A stretch of DNA of 38,060 nucleotides from Gammaproteobacteria bacterium (lineage in GTDB: Bacteria > Pseudomonadota > Gammaproteobacteria > UBA6429 > Thiohalophilaceae): the NCBI GenBank assembly GCA_026197095.1, contig JAPHTF010000071.1:1-38060 (forward strand), read 5' to 3'. Below the pieces are notes generated by a model. The model was given only the letters and a program-made list of their open reading frames with translations. It was not told the DNA's origin and did no database searches. This document shows positions 8,684 through 17,945 of this stretch, one piece after another. A program made the position numbers and the translations under genes. How positions within the stretch are numbered: the first letter of the stretch is position 1; each line of letters begins with the position of its first letter.

Positions 8684-9130
8684 ATGCGCATCTTTACGTC
8701 CTTTTTTATATTGCTATTTACGCAACTAAGTTATGCCGCAGTCGCTGCTGATTCAGTAAAAGAAAAAGGTATTCCCTCACTCACTAATGAACCTGTTGGT
8801 TTAGGAAACTACCTGCAGATGTTTTTTGGCTTGTTTATCGTGGTTGGCCTTATTGTAGGTATGGCGTGGTTTATGCGCCGTATGGGCAATATGAGTGGTG
8901 CAACAACAGGTAACTTAAAAGTACTTGGTGGTGTTTCTGTCGGGCAACGTGAACGCATTGTTTTAGTACAGGCAGGTGATACTCAATTACTGGTTGGTGT
9001 TGCACCGGGAGAAATTCGTACTTTACATGTTATGGATGAGCCTATTGCAACCACGCAGACTAATACAAACGTTTCTTCGGGTTTTGCTGAAAAACTTCAT
9101 GCCGCAATTAAAAACAGAGGCGGCGCATGA
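8684..9130 (+). CDS. fliO: Flagellar export-gate assembly protein FliO
   Basis: A 148-residue FliO. I chose ATG 8684 ([12 protein letters not shown]), which follows AGGA, over the open GTG at 8651 that would extend back over the end of fliN. The first 20 or so residues look like a cleavable signal peptide. One membrane helix follows (about 44-62), then a cytoplasmic domain with [19 protein letters not shown] and [10 protein letters not shown]. FliO helps assemble the FliP ring. Its stop overlaps fliP by 4 bases (ATGA). Confidence 0.92.
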   Translation: MRIFTSFFILLFTQLSYAAVAADSVKEKGIPSLTNEPVGLGNYLQMFFGLFIVVGLIVGMAWFMRRMGNMSGATTGNLKVLGGVSVGQRERIVLVQAGDTQLLVGVAPGEIRTLHVMDEPIATTQTNTNVSSGFAEKLHAAIKNRGGA

Positions 9131-9888
9131 AGATTATGCATAAGTTATTTTTTATAATTTTAGCTGTAGTGTGTGCATGGGCCCTGCCTGTGCAAGGTGC
9201 TTATGCTGAACTCGGCTTACAAGCAGTTACTGTAACTACTGCACCATCGGGTGAACAATCTTATAGCGTTAGTATTCAAATACTCATTTTAATGACCGTG
9301 TTAACGTTGTTACCGGCAGCGTTAATGATGATGACATCATTTACACGAATTATTATCGTTTTATCTATTATGCGTCAGGCTTTAGGTTTGATGCAGGCGC
9401 CTTCTTCACAAACACTCATTGGTTTATCTTTATTTTTAACGTTTTTTATCATGGCGCCTGTTTTTGATCGCATTAATACAGAAGCTTTACAACCTTATTT
9501 AAGTGAAAAAATGACGATACAAGATGCGGCAGAGGCGGCTGGAAAACCATTGCGGCATTTTATGTTTGGTCAAACACGTGAATCTGACATCATGACATTT
9601 TCACAAATTGCAGGACATGAAAAATTTGCTACGCATGCTGAAGTGCCTTTTTCTATTTTAGTACCTGCCTTCGTTACCAGTGAATTAAAAACCGCATTTC
9701 AAATTGGCTTCCTGTTATTTATTCCTTTTTTAATTATTGACCTTGTGGTCGCGAGTGTATTGATGTCAATGGGTATGATGATGCTGTCTCCCATGGTTAT
9801 TTCATTGCCCTTTAAAATTATGTTGTTTGTCCTGGTAGATGGCTGGAACCTGATTATAGGCACCTTAGCATCAAGCTTTTATGTATAA
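9127..9888 (+). CDS. fliP: Flagellar export-gate protein FliP
   Basis: A 253-residue FliP, core of the FliPQR export gate. It has a cleavable signal peptide (about 1-27), as flagellar FliP proteins do, and the family stretches [53 protein letters not shown] and SMGMMMLSP. Start and reading frame are fixed by the ATGA overlap with fliO. fliQ follows after 12 bases. Confidence 0.96.
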   Translation: MKIMHKLFFIILAVVCAWALPVQGAYAELGLQAVTVTTAPSGEQSYSVSIQILILMTVLTLLPAALMMMTSFTRIIIVLSIMRQALGLMQAPSSQTLIGLSLFLTFFIMAPVFDRINTEALQPYLSEKMTIQDAAEAAGKPLRHFMFGQTRESDIMTFSQIAGHEKFATHAEVPFSILVPAFVTSELKTAFQIGFLLFIPFLIIDLVVASVLMSMGMMMLSPMVISLPFKIMLFVLVDGWNLIIGTLASSFYV

Positions 9889-9900
9889 AGAGGAAAAGTT

Positions 9901-10170
9901 ATGAGTCCTGAAGATGTGCTTACTATATTTCAACATGCTTTACAGGTTTTATTAATGTTGATTTTAGTGATTCTTATACCTGCGTTAGTCGTAGGTCTAA
10001 TGGTAAGTATGTTTCAAGCGGCGACGCAAATTAATGAAATGACATTAAGTTTTATCCCCAAGCTTATTATTACAGTTGTGACTTTAATGATAGCCGGGCC
10101 ATGGATGTTACGCTTAATAATGGATTATACCCAACAACTTATCCAAGACATTCCATACCTGGTAGGCTAA
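9901..10170 (+). CDS. fliQ: Flagellar export-gate protein FliQ
   Basis: An 89-residue FliQ with two membrane helices (about 15-37 and 52-73). The family segment FQAATQINEMTLSFIPKL links them. FliQ packs around the FliP ring in the export gate. GAGGAAAAG just before the ATG is a good ribosome site. The length is the family norm. Confidence 0.95.
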   Translation: MSPEDVLTIFQHALQVLLMLILVILIPALVVGLMVSMFQAATQINEMTLSFIPKLIITVVTLMIAGPWMLRLIMDYTQQLIQDIPYLVG

Positions 10171-10172
10171 TT

Positions 10173-10958
10173 GTGATTATCTCCGCCACAGAAATCACTG
10201 CACTCATCGGTGCTTATTTATGGCCGCTATTTAGAGTTTCTGCAATGGTGGCATCCGCTCCCGTATTTGGTACACGCAGTGTGCCAACTAAAGTCAAAAT
10301 CATGACAGCTTTAGCCATCACATCTGTTTTAGTGCCCATCTTACCGGCACCAGAAGTTAATGTGTTTAGCCCACTTGCAGTTATCATAATTGCGCAGCAA
10401 ATTCTCATTGGTTTGATTATTGGTTTTACTGTACAGCTTGTGTTTAGTGCAGTAATAACAGGAGGTCAAATTGTTGCCATGCAAATGGGTTTAGGTTTTT
10501 CACTCATGGTTGATCCACAAAATGGTGCACAGTCACCCGTATTGAGTCAGTTTTATATTATTTTAGTGATGCTGGTGTACCTTGCAATAAATGGTCATCT
10601 TGTTTTAGTGGAAGTATTGGCTGAAAGTTTTAATACCATGCCTATTTCAGCTAAAGGATTAGTGGCAGATGACTTTATGCAGGTTGTTCGCTGGGGTGGA
10701 AATATTTTCGCTGGTGGTATGGCTATTGCTTTACCCGCAATAGCATCGTTACTCGTGGTTAATGTTGCTTTTGGTGTGATGACTCGTTCTGCTCCTCAGT
10801 TAAATATTTTCGCCATTGGCTTTCCTATCACGATGTTACTCGGCTTCGCTTTAGTCATGATTACGTTGCCTAACGTAGCACCAAAATCGATCACGTTATT
10901 CAGCGATGTATATCACCTGATACAAAACATCTTAGATATCAAGCCAGGTATTAAATAA
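10173..10958 (+). CDS. fliR: Flagellar export-gate protein FliR
   Basis: A 261-residue FliR, third component of the export gate. The frame stays open back to 10101 inside fliQ, but the GTG at 10173, two bases after the fliQ stop, gives the usual length and N-terminus (ISATEITALIGAYLWPLFRV). GGTAGG sits a few bases upstream. Family features are APVFGTRSVPTKVKI, QMGLGFSLMVDPQNG and the C-terminal FAIGFPITMLLGF. The stop overlaps the flhB ATG by one base. Confidence 0.93.
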   Translation: MIISATEITALIGAYLWPLFRVSAMVASAPVFGTRSVPTKVKIMTALAITSVLVPILPAPEVNVFSPLAVIIIAQQILIGLIIGFTVQLVFSAVITGGQIVAMQMGLGFSLMVDPQNGAQSPVLSQFYIILVMLVYLAINGHLVLVEVLAESFNTMPISAKGLVADDFMQVVRWGGNIFAGGMAIALPAIASLLVVNVAFGVMTRSAPQLNIFAIGFPITMLLGFALVMITLPNVAPKSITLFSDVYHLIQNILDIKPGIK

Positions 10959-12094
10959 TGGCAGAAGATACTGGTCAGGAACGCACCGAACAACCCACCC
11001 CCCGACGAATACAACAAGCTCGGGAAAAAGGGCAGGTACCAACATCTCGTGAATTAAATACGATGCTGATGATGCTTATCGCGGGTGCAAGCGTGATGTT
11101 CATTGGCCCAGGTATTGTTGATAATTTTTTAGACATGTTTCGTCGTTACTTAAACATTAGTCGTGAAAATATCTTTGATGTTACCGCAATGCCTGTGATG
11201 TTAGAAACTGCAATCATCGACGCTTTAATTACCCTGGCGCCATTTTTTACATTAATGGTGTTAGCCGCCGTTGCAGGTCCACTCATGATGGGCGGTGTAA
11301 CTTTTAGTGCTCAAGCACTTTCATTTAAATGGGATAAATTAAATCCGATTACCGGTTTGGGACGGGTGTTTTCTAAAAAAGGCTTGGTTGAACTAATAAA
11401 AGCATTAGTAAAATTTCTTATTATTGGCACAACAGCCATATTATTTTTATACACACAGATTGACGCTTATTTAGGTTTGGGTAGTGAGCCTTTAGTTCAA
11501 GCCCTGCCACACATGGCGAACCTATTGATCTGGTCATTCCTGGCGATAGCATCGGTCCTGGTTTTTATTGCACTCATTGATGTGCCGTTCCAGATTTGGG
11601 ATTACACACAACAATTGAAAATGACATTCCAGGAAATCCGGGATGAAAATAAAGATACTGAAGGTAACCCGGAAGTTCGCGGTCGCGTAAAACGCGTACA
11701 ACAAGAAATGGCACAACGCCGCATGATGGCAGAAGTGCCTAAAGCGGATGTCATTATTACCAACCCGGAACACTACTCCGTTGCAATTAAATATGATCAA
11801 GCAACGATGTCTGCGCCTGTTGTTGTTGCGAAAGGTGTTGATGTTATAGCGATGCAAATCAGAACTATCGCACGTGAACATGAAATTCCGATTTTACAAG
11901 CGCCTCCTTTGGCGCGTGCATTGCATCATACCACTGAGATTGATGCAGAGATTCCAGCAGCCTTGTATTTAGCCGTGGCGCAAGTATTGGCATATATCTT
12001 TAAATTACGTACTGATCCTCGTTGGAATAAACGTAAAAAAGAACACAAAATAAATGATCTTCCTATCCCTGATGATATGAAGTTCGATAAGTAA
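10958..12094 (+). CDS. flhB: Flagellar export switch protein FlhB
   Basis: A 378-residue FlhB. The N-terminal motif ERTEQPTPRRIQQAREKGQV is diagnostic, followed by four membrane segments (about 36-52, 92-113, 145-166, 188-210) and a cytoplasmic domain. The autocleavage site, which switches export from rod-hook to filament substrates, lies at Asn269-Pro270 as in Salmonella, but the following residues read Glu271-His272 instead of the common Thr-His. Cleavage itself depends on the Asn-Pro pair, so function is probably kept. flhA starts 31 bases downstream. Confidence 0.95.
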   Translation: MAEDTGQERTEQPTPRRIQQAREKGQVPTSRELNTMLMMLIAGASVMFIGPGIVDNFLDMFRRYLNISRENIFDVTAMPVMLETAIIDALITLAPFFTLMVLAAVAGPLMMGGVTFSAQALSFKWDKLNPITGLGRVFSKKGLVELIKALVKFLIIGTTAILFLYTQIDAYLGLGSEPLVQALPHMANLLIWSFLAIASVLVFIALIDVPFQIWDYTQQLKMTFQEIRDENKDTEGNPEVRGRVKRVQQEMAQRRMMAEVPKADVIITNPEHYSVAIKYDQATMSAPVVVAKGVDVIAMQIRTIAREHEIPILQAPPLARALHHTTEIDAEIPAALYLAVAQVLAYIFKLRTDPRWNKRKKEHKINDLPIPDDMKFDK

Positions 12095-12125
12095 AACTAT
12101 GCAGCATTAACAACAGGTATTCATT

Positions 12126-14201
12126 GTGGCAGAACAAACAGCCTTTTTAAACAACGTGAGATCCATCGGCAGTAATGGTTTAGGTGCACCAATATTACTC
12201 ATGGTCATGATGGCCATGATTGTTGTGCCACTTGCACCATTTATGCTGGATGTGTTTTTTAGTTTTAATATTTCACTGGCATTAGTTGTTTTATTAGTTA
12301 CTGTATACAGTTTACGTCCTTTAGAATTTTCTTTGTTTCCAACCATTTTACTTATCACAACATTATTACGCCTTGCCTTAAATGTTGCTTCCACACGAGT
12401 TGTCTTACTTGAAGGTCATACCGGTGGCGATGCAGCAGGTCAGGTTATTAAAGCCTTTGGTGAATTTGTTGTCGGCGGGAATTATGCCGTTGGTATTATT
12501 GTCTTTGCTATTCTTGTCATTATTAACTTTGTTGTAATCACAAAAGGTGCAACACGTATCTCTGAAGTCAGTGCGCGTTTTACCCTGGATGCTATGCCCG
12601 GCAAACAAATGGCAATAGATGCAGATTTGAATGCAGGTTTAATTGAGGCGGACGAAGCTCGCCGGCGTCGCGATGAAATCAGTTCAGAAGCTGAGTTCTA
12701 TGGTTCTATGGACGGTGCCAGTAAATTTGTTCGTGGTGATGCTGTTGCTGGTATATTAATATTATTAATTAATATTTTGGGTGGTTTAGTCATTGGTATT
12801 TTACAACATGACTTGAGCTTCGCTGTTGCTGCTAAAAATTATGTTTTATTAACCATTGGTGATGGTCTTGTCGCACAAATCCCTGCTTTATTACTTTCAA
12901 CAGCGGCGGGTATTATTGTTACGCGTGTATCGAGTACACAAGACATGGGACAACAAGTCTTAAGTCAGTTATTCCAAAACCCAAAATCCTTAGCGGTGAC
13001 TTCAGGTATCCTTGGTGTTATGGGGATTATTCCCGGTATGCCACATTTTGCTTTTCTTACTTTATCTTTAGTCAGTGGCCTCGGTGCTTATTACATTAAA
13101 CAACGTCAGTCACGTCCTGAGGTTAAGGAAATTCCGGTAGAAAAGGTGGAGCAAGCACCTGAGAGCAGGGAGTTAAGCTGGGATGATGTTACACCAGTCG
13201 ATACAATTGGCCTGGAAGTGGGCTATCGTCTTATTCCAATGGTTGATAAAGAGCAGGGCGGCCAGTTAATGTCTCGCATTAAAGGGGTACGTAAAAAGTT
13301 ATCTCAAGAACTGGGCTTCCTTGTACCTGCCGTTCATATACGAGACAACCTTGAGTTACCGCCAAATGGGTATCGTATTACGTTGATGGGTGTCAGTGTT
13401 GGTGAAGCGGATATTCAACCTGATAAAGACATGGCCATCAATCCAGGGCAAGTATATGGTTCTATTGCGGGCGTAGAAACAAAAGATCCGGCTTTTGGCC
13501 TGGATGCACTATGGATTGAAGGCTCACAACGCGATCAAGCTCAAACCTTGGGCTATACCGTAGTCGATTCAAACACAGTTATTGCCACTCATTTAAGCCA
13601 GTTGCTGCAAACGCATGCCAATGAATTACTGGGTCACGAAGAAGTTCAACATCTGCTCGATAAGCTGGCTGAATCTGCGCCTAAACTTGTCGAAAACCTG
13701 GTGCCCGATACATTGAATTTAGGCACCATAGTTAAAGTGCTCCAAAGCTTATTAGCTGAAGGCATACCGGTACGTGATATACGCACGATCGCCGAAACAT
13801 TGGCAGAACATGCGTCAAGAAGTCAGGATCCTGACGAATTAACTTCAGCGGTACGCACCTCATTAGGGCGCATGATTGTGCAACAAATCAATGGCATGGC
13901 GGCTGAGCTCTCGGTTATTACGTTAGATCCAAATCTGGAACAGTTGTTGCATCAAGCAGTACAGGCAGACGGTGTAGGTGGAGTTGAACCAGGTTTAGCG
14001 GAACGCTTATTTAATGCGTTACAAGAAAGCGTTCAAAAACAAGAAGCCATGGGACAATCAGCAGTGCTTCTTGTATCGGCCCTGATCAGAACCATGTTAG
14101 CGCGATTTGTGCGACACACGATTCCGAACTTGCACGTACTGTCTTATAACGAGATTCCCAGCGACAAGCAGATTCGCATTGTTGCAACTGTTGGCCAATA
14201 G
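12126..14201 (+). CDS. flhA: Flagellar export-gate protein FlhA
   Basis: A 691-residue FlhA, the export-gate subunit that couples ion flow to export and docks chaperone-substrate complexes. It starts on GTG, with AGG at a reasonable distance. The N-terminal half has about eight membrane segments and the conserved cytoplasmic FHIPEP region, here FTLDAMPGKQMAIDADLNAG and EARRRRDEISSEAEFYGSMD. The C-terminal half is the soluble domain (about 350-691) ending HTIPNLHVLSYNEIP. The length is normal. Confidence 0.96.
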   Translation: MAEQTAFLNNVRSIGSNGLGAPILLMVMMAMIVVPLAPFMLDVFFSFNISLALVVLLVTVYSLRPLEFSLFPTILLITTLLRLALNVASTRVVLLEGHTGGDAAGQVIKAFGEFVVGGNYAVGIIVFAILVIINFVVITKGATRISEVSARFTLDAMPGKQMAIDADLNAGLIEADEARRRRDEISSEAEFYGSMDGASKFVRGDAVAGILILLINILGGLVIGILQHDLSFAVAAKNYVLLTIGDGLVAQIPALLLSTAAGIIVTRVSSTQDMGQQVLSQLFQNPKSLAVTSGILGVMGIIPGMPHFAFLTLSLVSGLGAYYIKQRQSRPEVKEIPVEKVEQAPESRELSWDDVTPVDTIGLEVGYRLIPMVDKEQGGQLMSRIKGVRKKLSQELGFLVPAVHIRDNLELPPNGYRITLMGVSVGEADIQPDKDMAINPGQVYGSIAGVETKDPAFGLDALWIEGSQRDQAQTLGYTVVDSNTVIATHLSQLLQTHANELLGHEEVQHLLDKLAESAPKLVENLVPDTLNLGTIVKVLQSLLAEGIPVRDIRTIAETLAEHASRSQDPDELTSAVRTSLGRMIVQQINGMAAELSVITLDPNLEQLLHQAVQADGVGGVEPGLAERLFNALQESVQKQEAMGQSAVLLVSALIRTMLARFVRHTIPNLHVLSYNEIPSDKQIRIVATVGQ

Positions 14202-14292
14202 AGTGAAGAAGAGCTCGGCAGGGGGAAACAAGCGCCATATGACATAGCCTGGAAAAGCTTTAACCAAGTCGGAACAACAGAGGCCGAGTAAG

Positions 14293-15630
14293 ATGAAGAT
14301 AAAACGTTTTGTAGCCGAAGATATGCGTACCGCGTTACGCAAAGTGAGTGACACACTTGGACCTGATGCGGTTATTTTATCCAACAACCGTATTGATGAA
14401 GGTGTCGAGATTGTTGCGGCAATTGATTATGATGAATCATTAATTAATGAACCGGCAAAAACAGCTGTCACTCAAAAACCCAATCCTTTTATTCAAGATG
14501 ATGAAAGCGTGGCCCGCTCTCACATAGCGCAGCGTAATCGTGAAGCAGCATTAGATGATGTGCGCTATGCTCGAAATATTCCGGCTTCTTCTACACAAGA
14601 TGAAATCAAAAATGCAATAAAATCTTTTCAGGCCTCATCTCCATCATCTAATAAAACAAAGAACAACCAACACCTCTGGACAGAAGAGCCTGCATTTATG
14701 GAAATGCAATCAGAACTTAAATCTTTAAGAGGATTATTGGTCAATCAATTTTCAGGATTAAGCTGGGGCAAAGAAGTTCAATACCATCCTCTACGTGCAC
14801 GCTTATTACAGCGTTTAATGTCATTAGGTTTAAGCCCCAAACTTTCTAAAGATATCGCAGCGAAAGTTAATGAAGAACAAGACTTTGAACATAACTGGCG
14901 CCTTGCGTTAGGTGAGTTAGCGCATCGCATTCCTGTTGGAGAAAATGAAATTATTGAAAAGGGTGGCATCGTTGCACTTGTGGGAGCGACAGGTGTTGGT
15001 AAAACAACAACTATCGCTAAACTTGCTGCACGCTATACACTAAAGCATGGGCCACACCGTGTAGCTTTAATTACAACTGATAATTACCGGGTTGCCGCAC
15101 ATGAGCAGTTACATAGTTATGCTCGTATCATGGGTGTTCCTATGCGTGTCACAGGAGATGCTGAAAGTTTACGTGAAGCGTTAGATAGTCTACGTGATAA
15201 AGAATTAATTTTGATTGATACGGCCGGCATGAGTCAAAGAGACATGCTGTTAAATAAACAATTTGCGATGTTGCAAAGTAAAGCCTTGCCAGAAATTAAA
15301 ACCTACCTAACCTTGGCAACAAATTGTCAACGCGGAGTGTTAACTGAAACAGGTGCCAAGTTTAAGGAAATGAATTTAGCCGGCTGCATCTTAACTAAAA
15401 TAGACGAGACTACGAGCATGGGAGGCGCACTAACAGTAGCCATTGAGAATGATTTACCTATTTCATACTTCTGTGATGGTCAACAAGTGCCAGAAGATAT
15501 TCACTTAGCACGCGCGCACAGTATTGTCAGTCGAAGTGTTTCAGTCATGCAGCACATGGCTTCTGTGAATGCCTATGATGAGGCGACTTCATTAACGATC
15601 GGTGGTATGGTTGCAAACGGAAATGGTTGA
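14293..15630 (+). CDS. flhF: SRP-type GTPase FlhF, polar flagellar placement
   Basis: A 445-residue FlhF, the third SRP-family GTPase, which marks the pole where the flagellum is built. The N-terminal B region begins MKIKRFVAEDMRTALRKV, followed by a low-complexity linker. The NG domain has the P-loop GATGVGKTTTIAKLAARY, the DTAGMSQRD motif (G3) and TKIDE (G4), with late family stretches such as TSMGGALTVAIENDLPI. It starts 91 bases after flhA and overlaps flhG by 8 bases. FlhF with FlhG is strong evidence for polar rather than peritrichous flagella. Confidence 0.95.
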   Translation: MKIKRFVAEDMRTALRKVSDTLGPDAVILSNNRIDEGVEIVAAIDYDESLINEPAKTAVTQKPNPFIQDDESVARSHIAQRNREAALDDVRYARNIPASSTQDEIKNAIKSFQASSPSSNKTKNNQHLWTEEPAFMEMQSELKSLRGLLVNQFSGLSWGKEVQYHPLRARLLQRLMSLGLSPKLSKDIAAKVNEEQDFEHNWRLALGELAHRIPVGENEIIEKGGIVALVGATGVGKTTTIAKLAARYTLKHGPHRVALITTDNYRVAAHEQLHSYARIMGVPMRVTGDAESLREALDSLRDKELILIDTAGMSQRDMLLNKQFAMLQSKALPEIKTYLTLATNCQRGVLTETGAKFKEMNLAGCILTKIDETTSMGGALTVAIENDLPISYFCDGQQVPEDIHLARAHSIVSRSVSVMQHMASVNAYDEATSLTIGGMVANGNG

Positions 15631-16513
15631 TATCCTAGACTTTTCCACCCTAACTGATCAAGCCACAGGATTAAGAAGAATGGCAAAACCACACCCAGTT
15701 CGAGTAATTACTATTGCTAGCGGTAAAGGCGGCGTTGGTAAAACGAATGTATCTGTAAATCTTGCAATTGCACTTGCTTCTCAAGGCAAAGATGTCACTA
15801 TTTTAGATGCTGATTTAGGACTTGCTAATATAGATGTCATGTTAGGCCTGCATTCGAATAAAAATCTTTCTAATGTTATGAATGGTGAATGTGACTTAGA
15901 TGAAATTTTGCTTGATGGTCCACTCGGTATAAAAGTTATTCCGGCTTCTTCGGGTGTTAAAGATATGGCTGAAATGTCGCCGGCACAACATGCCGGGCTT
16001 GTTAGCGCGTTTAGCGAATTAAGCCATAATATAGATGTTTTACTCGTTGATACAGCTGCGGGAATATCAGACAGTGTTGTCAGTTTTTCACGTGCTGCTC
16101 AAGAAATCATTATTGTTGTTTGTGATGAGCCTGCATCAATTACAGATGCCTATGCATTAATCAAATTGCTAAATAAGGATCAAGGAATATTCAAATTTCA
16201 TATTCTCGCCAATATGGTTTCGGGTCCTCAACAAGGTCGTGAAGTGTATGACAAGCTATCAAGAGTTTCTGATCGTTTTCTTGATGTTGCACTCGATTAT
16301 ATCGGTCATGTGCCTTTCGATGAGCACTTGCAAAAAGCGGTTAAGCGTCAAAAAGCCGTCGTTGAAGCGTTTCCACGCAGCCGAGCTAGTCAAGCCTTCC
16401 AAACATTGTCAAAAAAGGTAAACAATTGGCCTATACCCACGGCATCTGGTGGACACCTTGAATTTTTTGTGGAAAGGTTAGTATCAGGACAAACATTGGA
16501 GGTTCTGCCATGA
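15623..16513 (+). CDS. flhG: MinD-like ATPase FlhG (FleN), flagellar number control
   Basis: A 296-residue ParA/MinD-family ATPase that limits flagellar number and stimulates FlhF GTPase. I chose ATG 15623 because it keeps the N-terminal DQATGLR motif (residues 11-17), the family element that activates FlhF; Met20 would lose it, and the GTG at 15602 would extend further into flhF. The deviant Walker A is SGKGGVGKTNVSVNLA, and Walker B-like stretches include DADLGLANIDVMLG. A basic, amphipathic C-terminal part is typical for membrane contact. It overlaps fliA by ATGA. Confidence 0.94.
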   Translation: MVDILDFSTLTDQATGLRRMAKPHPVRVITIASGKGGVGKTNVSVNLAIALASQGKDVTILDADLGLANIDVMLGLHSNKNLSNVMNGECDLDEILLDGPLGIKVIPASSGVKDMAEMSPAQHAGLVSAFSELSHNIDVLLVDTAAGISDSVVSFSRAAQEIIIVVCDEPASITDAYALIKLLNKDQGIFKFHILANMVSGPQQGREVYDKLSRVSDRFLDVALDYIGHVPFDEHLQKAVKRQKAVVEAFPRSRASQAFQTLSKKVNNWPIPTASGGHLEFFVERLVSGQTLEVLP

Positions 16514-17238
16514 ATGGCATAGCAGCATATTCCGCACAACAACCTAATTACATAGATGACATGGTAGAGCGACACGCACCGCTAGTGAAACGTATCGCTT
16601 GTCATTTAATCAATCGCTTACCTGCCTGTGTTCAACTTGAAGATATGATACAGGCGGGCATGATCGGATTACTGGAAGCTTCAGGCAAGTACGACGAAAC
16701 GCAAGGAGCAAGTTTTGAAACTTATGCGGGTATTCGTATTCGCGGTTCCATGTTAGATGAAATTCGAAAGAATGATTGGGCGCCTCGATCAGTACATCGT
16801 AAAGCAAGAGAAGTTGCTGAAGCAGTACGTGAAATTGAAAATGAACATGGTCGTGATGCACGAGACATAGAAATTGCCGAAACGCTCGATATGAGTTTAG
16901 GTGAGTATTACAAAATTCTGCAAGATAATAGCTATCACAAGGTTCTTAGCGTAGACGACACCAGTGTTGTTACTGGTGAATCAATGCTCGATAGTATGTC
17001 TGATAATGCACCAGGTATTCTTGATGGCATGCATAAAGATGATATGCAACGCTTATTGTCTGAAGCAATTGCCGGTTTGCCTGAACGTGAGCGTTTAGTG
17101 ATGGCACTTTATTATGATGAAGAGCTTAATTTACGCGAAATTGGTGCCGTTATGGGTGTCAGTGAGTCTCGTGTTAGCCAGATCCATAGTCAGGCGATCA
17201 TCCGTTTGCAGTCGAGAATGACAGGTCCACTTGATTAG
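16510..17238 (+). CDS. fliA: Flagellar sigma factor sigma28
   Basis: A 242-residue FliA directing late flagellar and chemotaxis transcription. Region 2 reads HLINRLPACVQLEDMIQAG and FETYAGIRIRGSMLDEIRK. Region 4 ends with LREIGAVMGVSESRVSQIHS, the helix-turn-helix for the -35 box. GGAGG lies 7 bases before the ATG, inside flhG. In this window, sigma28-like promoters precede motA and cheY, so FliA probably drives its own downstream neighbours. The gene is followed by a 301-base gap rather than a tight junction, which fits a transcription unit boundary. Confidence 0.96.
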   Translation: MNGIAAYSAQQPNYIDDMVERHAPLVKRIACHLINRLPACVQLEDMIQAGMIGLLEASGKYDETQGASFETYAGIRIRGSMLDEIRKNDWAPRSVHRKAREVAEAVREIENEHGRDARDIEIAETLDMSLGEYYKILQDNSYHKVLSVDDTSVVTGESMLDSMSDNAPGILDGMHKDDMQRLLSEAIAGLPERERLVMALYYDEELNLREIGAVMGVSESRVSQIHSQAIIRLQSRMTGPLD

Positions 17239-17240
17239 AA

Positions 17241-17288
17241 CCAGACTTCGATATGGGCTTAGGTCTGGATTTAGTTCAGAACTAAGCC
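17241..17288. repeat. Overlapping inverted repeats after fliA
   Basis: Three pairings are possible: CCAGAC (17241-17246) with GTCTGG (17263-17268); GGCTTAG (17256-17262) with CTAAGCC (17282-17288); and TTAGTTC (17271-17277) with GAACTAA (17279-17285) around one base. The first two interleave, so they could form a pseudoknot or exclude each other. No U-run follows, so this is not a standard intrinsic terminator. Confidence 0.6.
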
Positions 17289-17422
17289 TTGAAAATATTA
17301 ATTTCACTCACTTTTATTGAAATAACTGCCTAAAAATTGTTCATTTCCACTTTACTATCCCTGTAACAAAAAATAGTAAAAAGTTTTTCTCTCTTTTTAA
17401 CTATTGTTCTCTCTTATATCCT

Positions 17423-17449
17423 TAAGAAATTTATAAAGCTGGCCGATAA
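17423..17449 (+). promoter_or_regulatory. Sigma28 (FliA) promoter for the cheY operon
   Basis: TAAGAAAT (17423-17430), 11 bases, then GCCGATAA (17442-17449). The -10 element is a perfect match to the sigma28 consensus and the spacer is exactly 11. The -35 keeps TAA. It lies about 90 bases before the cheY start. This would make the chemotaxis genes class IV, under the FliA encoded immediately upstream. Confidence 0.75.
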
Positions 17450-17539
17450 CCTCTATAACAATAGTGATCTCCTTTGTTGTAGCAGGATTAATATGGCAAT
17501 AGGAAAATCAATTTAAATGTGTACTGCGGAGGATAACTT

Positions 17540-17923
17540 GTGGACACGGATATGAAAATTCTTGTTGTAGATGATTTTTCTACAATGCGTCGAATAATTA
17601 AAAACTTACTACGTGATTTGGGCTTTAATAATACTGATGAAGCTGATGATGGCTTGACTGCATTACCCATGTTAAAGACGGGTAAGTACGATTTATTAGT
17701 GACCGATTGGAATATGCCTGGCATGCAAGGTATCGACTTACTTAAAGCGGTACGTGCAGATGAAAATCTACAAAATATCCCCGTGCTGATGGTAACTGCG
17801 GAACAGAAAAAAGAGCAGATTGTTGAAGCGGCTCAGGCTGGTGTTAATGGCTACATAGTTAAACCCTTTACGGCTTTAATTTTAAAAGAAAAACTAGAGA
17901 AAATTTTCGCACGTATTGGTTAA
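17540..17923 (+). CDS. cheY: Chemotaxis response regulator CheY
   Basis: A 127-residue single-domain receiver that carries the signal from CheA to FliM. The acidic pocket is Asp11-Asp12, the phosphorylated residue is Asp56 ([10 protein letters not shown]), and the switch residues are Thr86 and Lys108. I chose GTG 17540 because GGAGG lies 7 bases upstream; Met5 at 17552 would put that site too far away. cheZ follows after 22 bases. Confidence 0.96.
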   Translation: MDTDMKILVVDDFSTMRRIIKNLLRDLGFNNTDEADDGLTALPMLKTGKYDLLVTDWNMPGMQGIDLLKAVRADENLQNIPVLMVTAEQKKEQIVEAAQAGVNGYIVKPFTALILKEKLEKIFARIG

Positions 17924-17945
17924 TGCCATAAGGGGTTGTTGAATC

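Larger units (their letters stand above)
17239..17539. other. fliA-cheY intergenic regulatory gap
   Basis: This 301-base stretch has no convincing gene. From left to right it holds overlapping inverted repeats just after the fliA stop, an A/T-rich imperfect hairpin around 17368-17404 made of AATAGT-A-runs facing T-runs-ACTATT, a very good sigma28-like promoter at 17423-17449, and a leader of about 80 bases ending in a strong GGAGG ribosome site for cheY. Confidence 0.7.

Noticed and set aside
10101-10172. Longer fliR start inside fliQ
   Set aside because: The extra 24 residues are unlike FliR N-termini, and the GTG at 10173 gives the normal length with GGTAGG upstream.
11534-11881. 115-codon minus-strand ORF antisense to flhB
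   Set aside because: Cys/His/Asn-rich composition typical of a shadow frame and entirely within flhB.
17368-17404. A/T-rich imperfect hairpin as a terminator for fliA
   Set aside because: The stem is nearly all A-T pairs with a bulge and no proper U-run after it, so termination strength would be low.
17515-17553. Leader peptide ORF overlapping the cheY ribosome site ([12 protein letters not shown])
   Set aside because: Twelve codons with no ribosome site, no amino-acid run and no linked terminator; probably chance.
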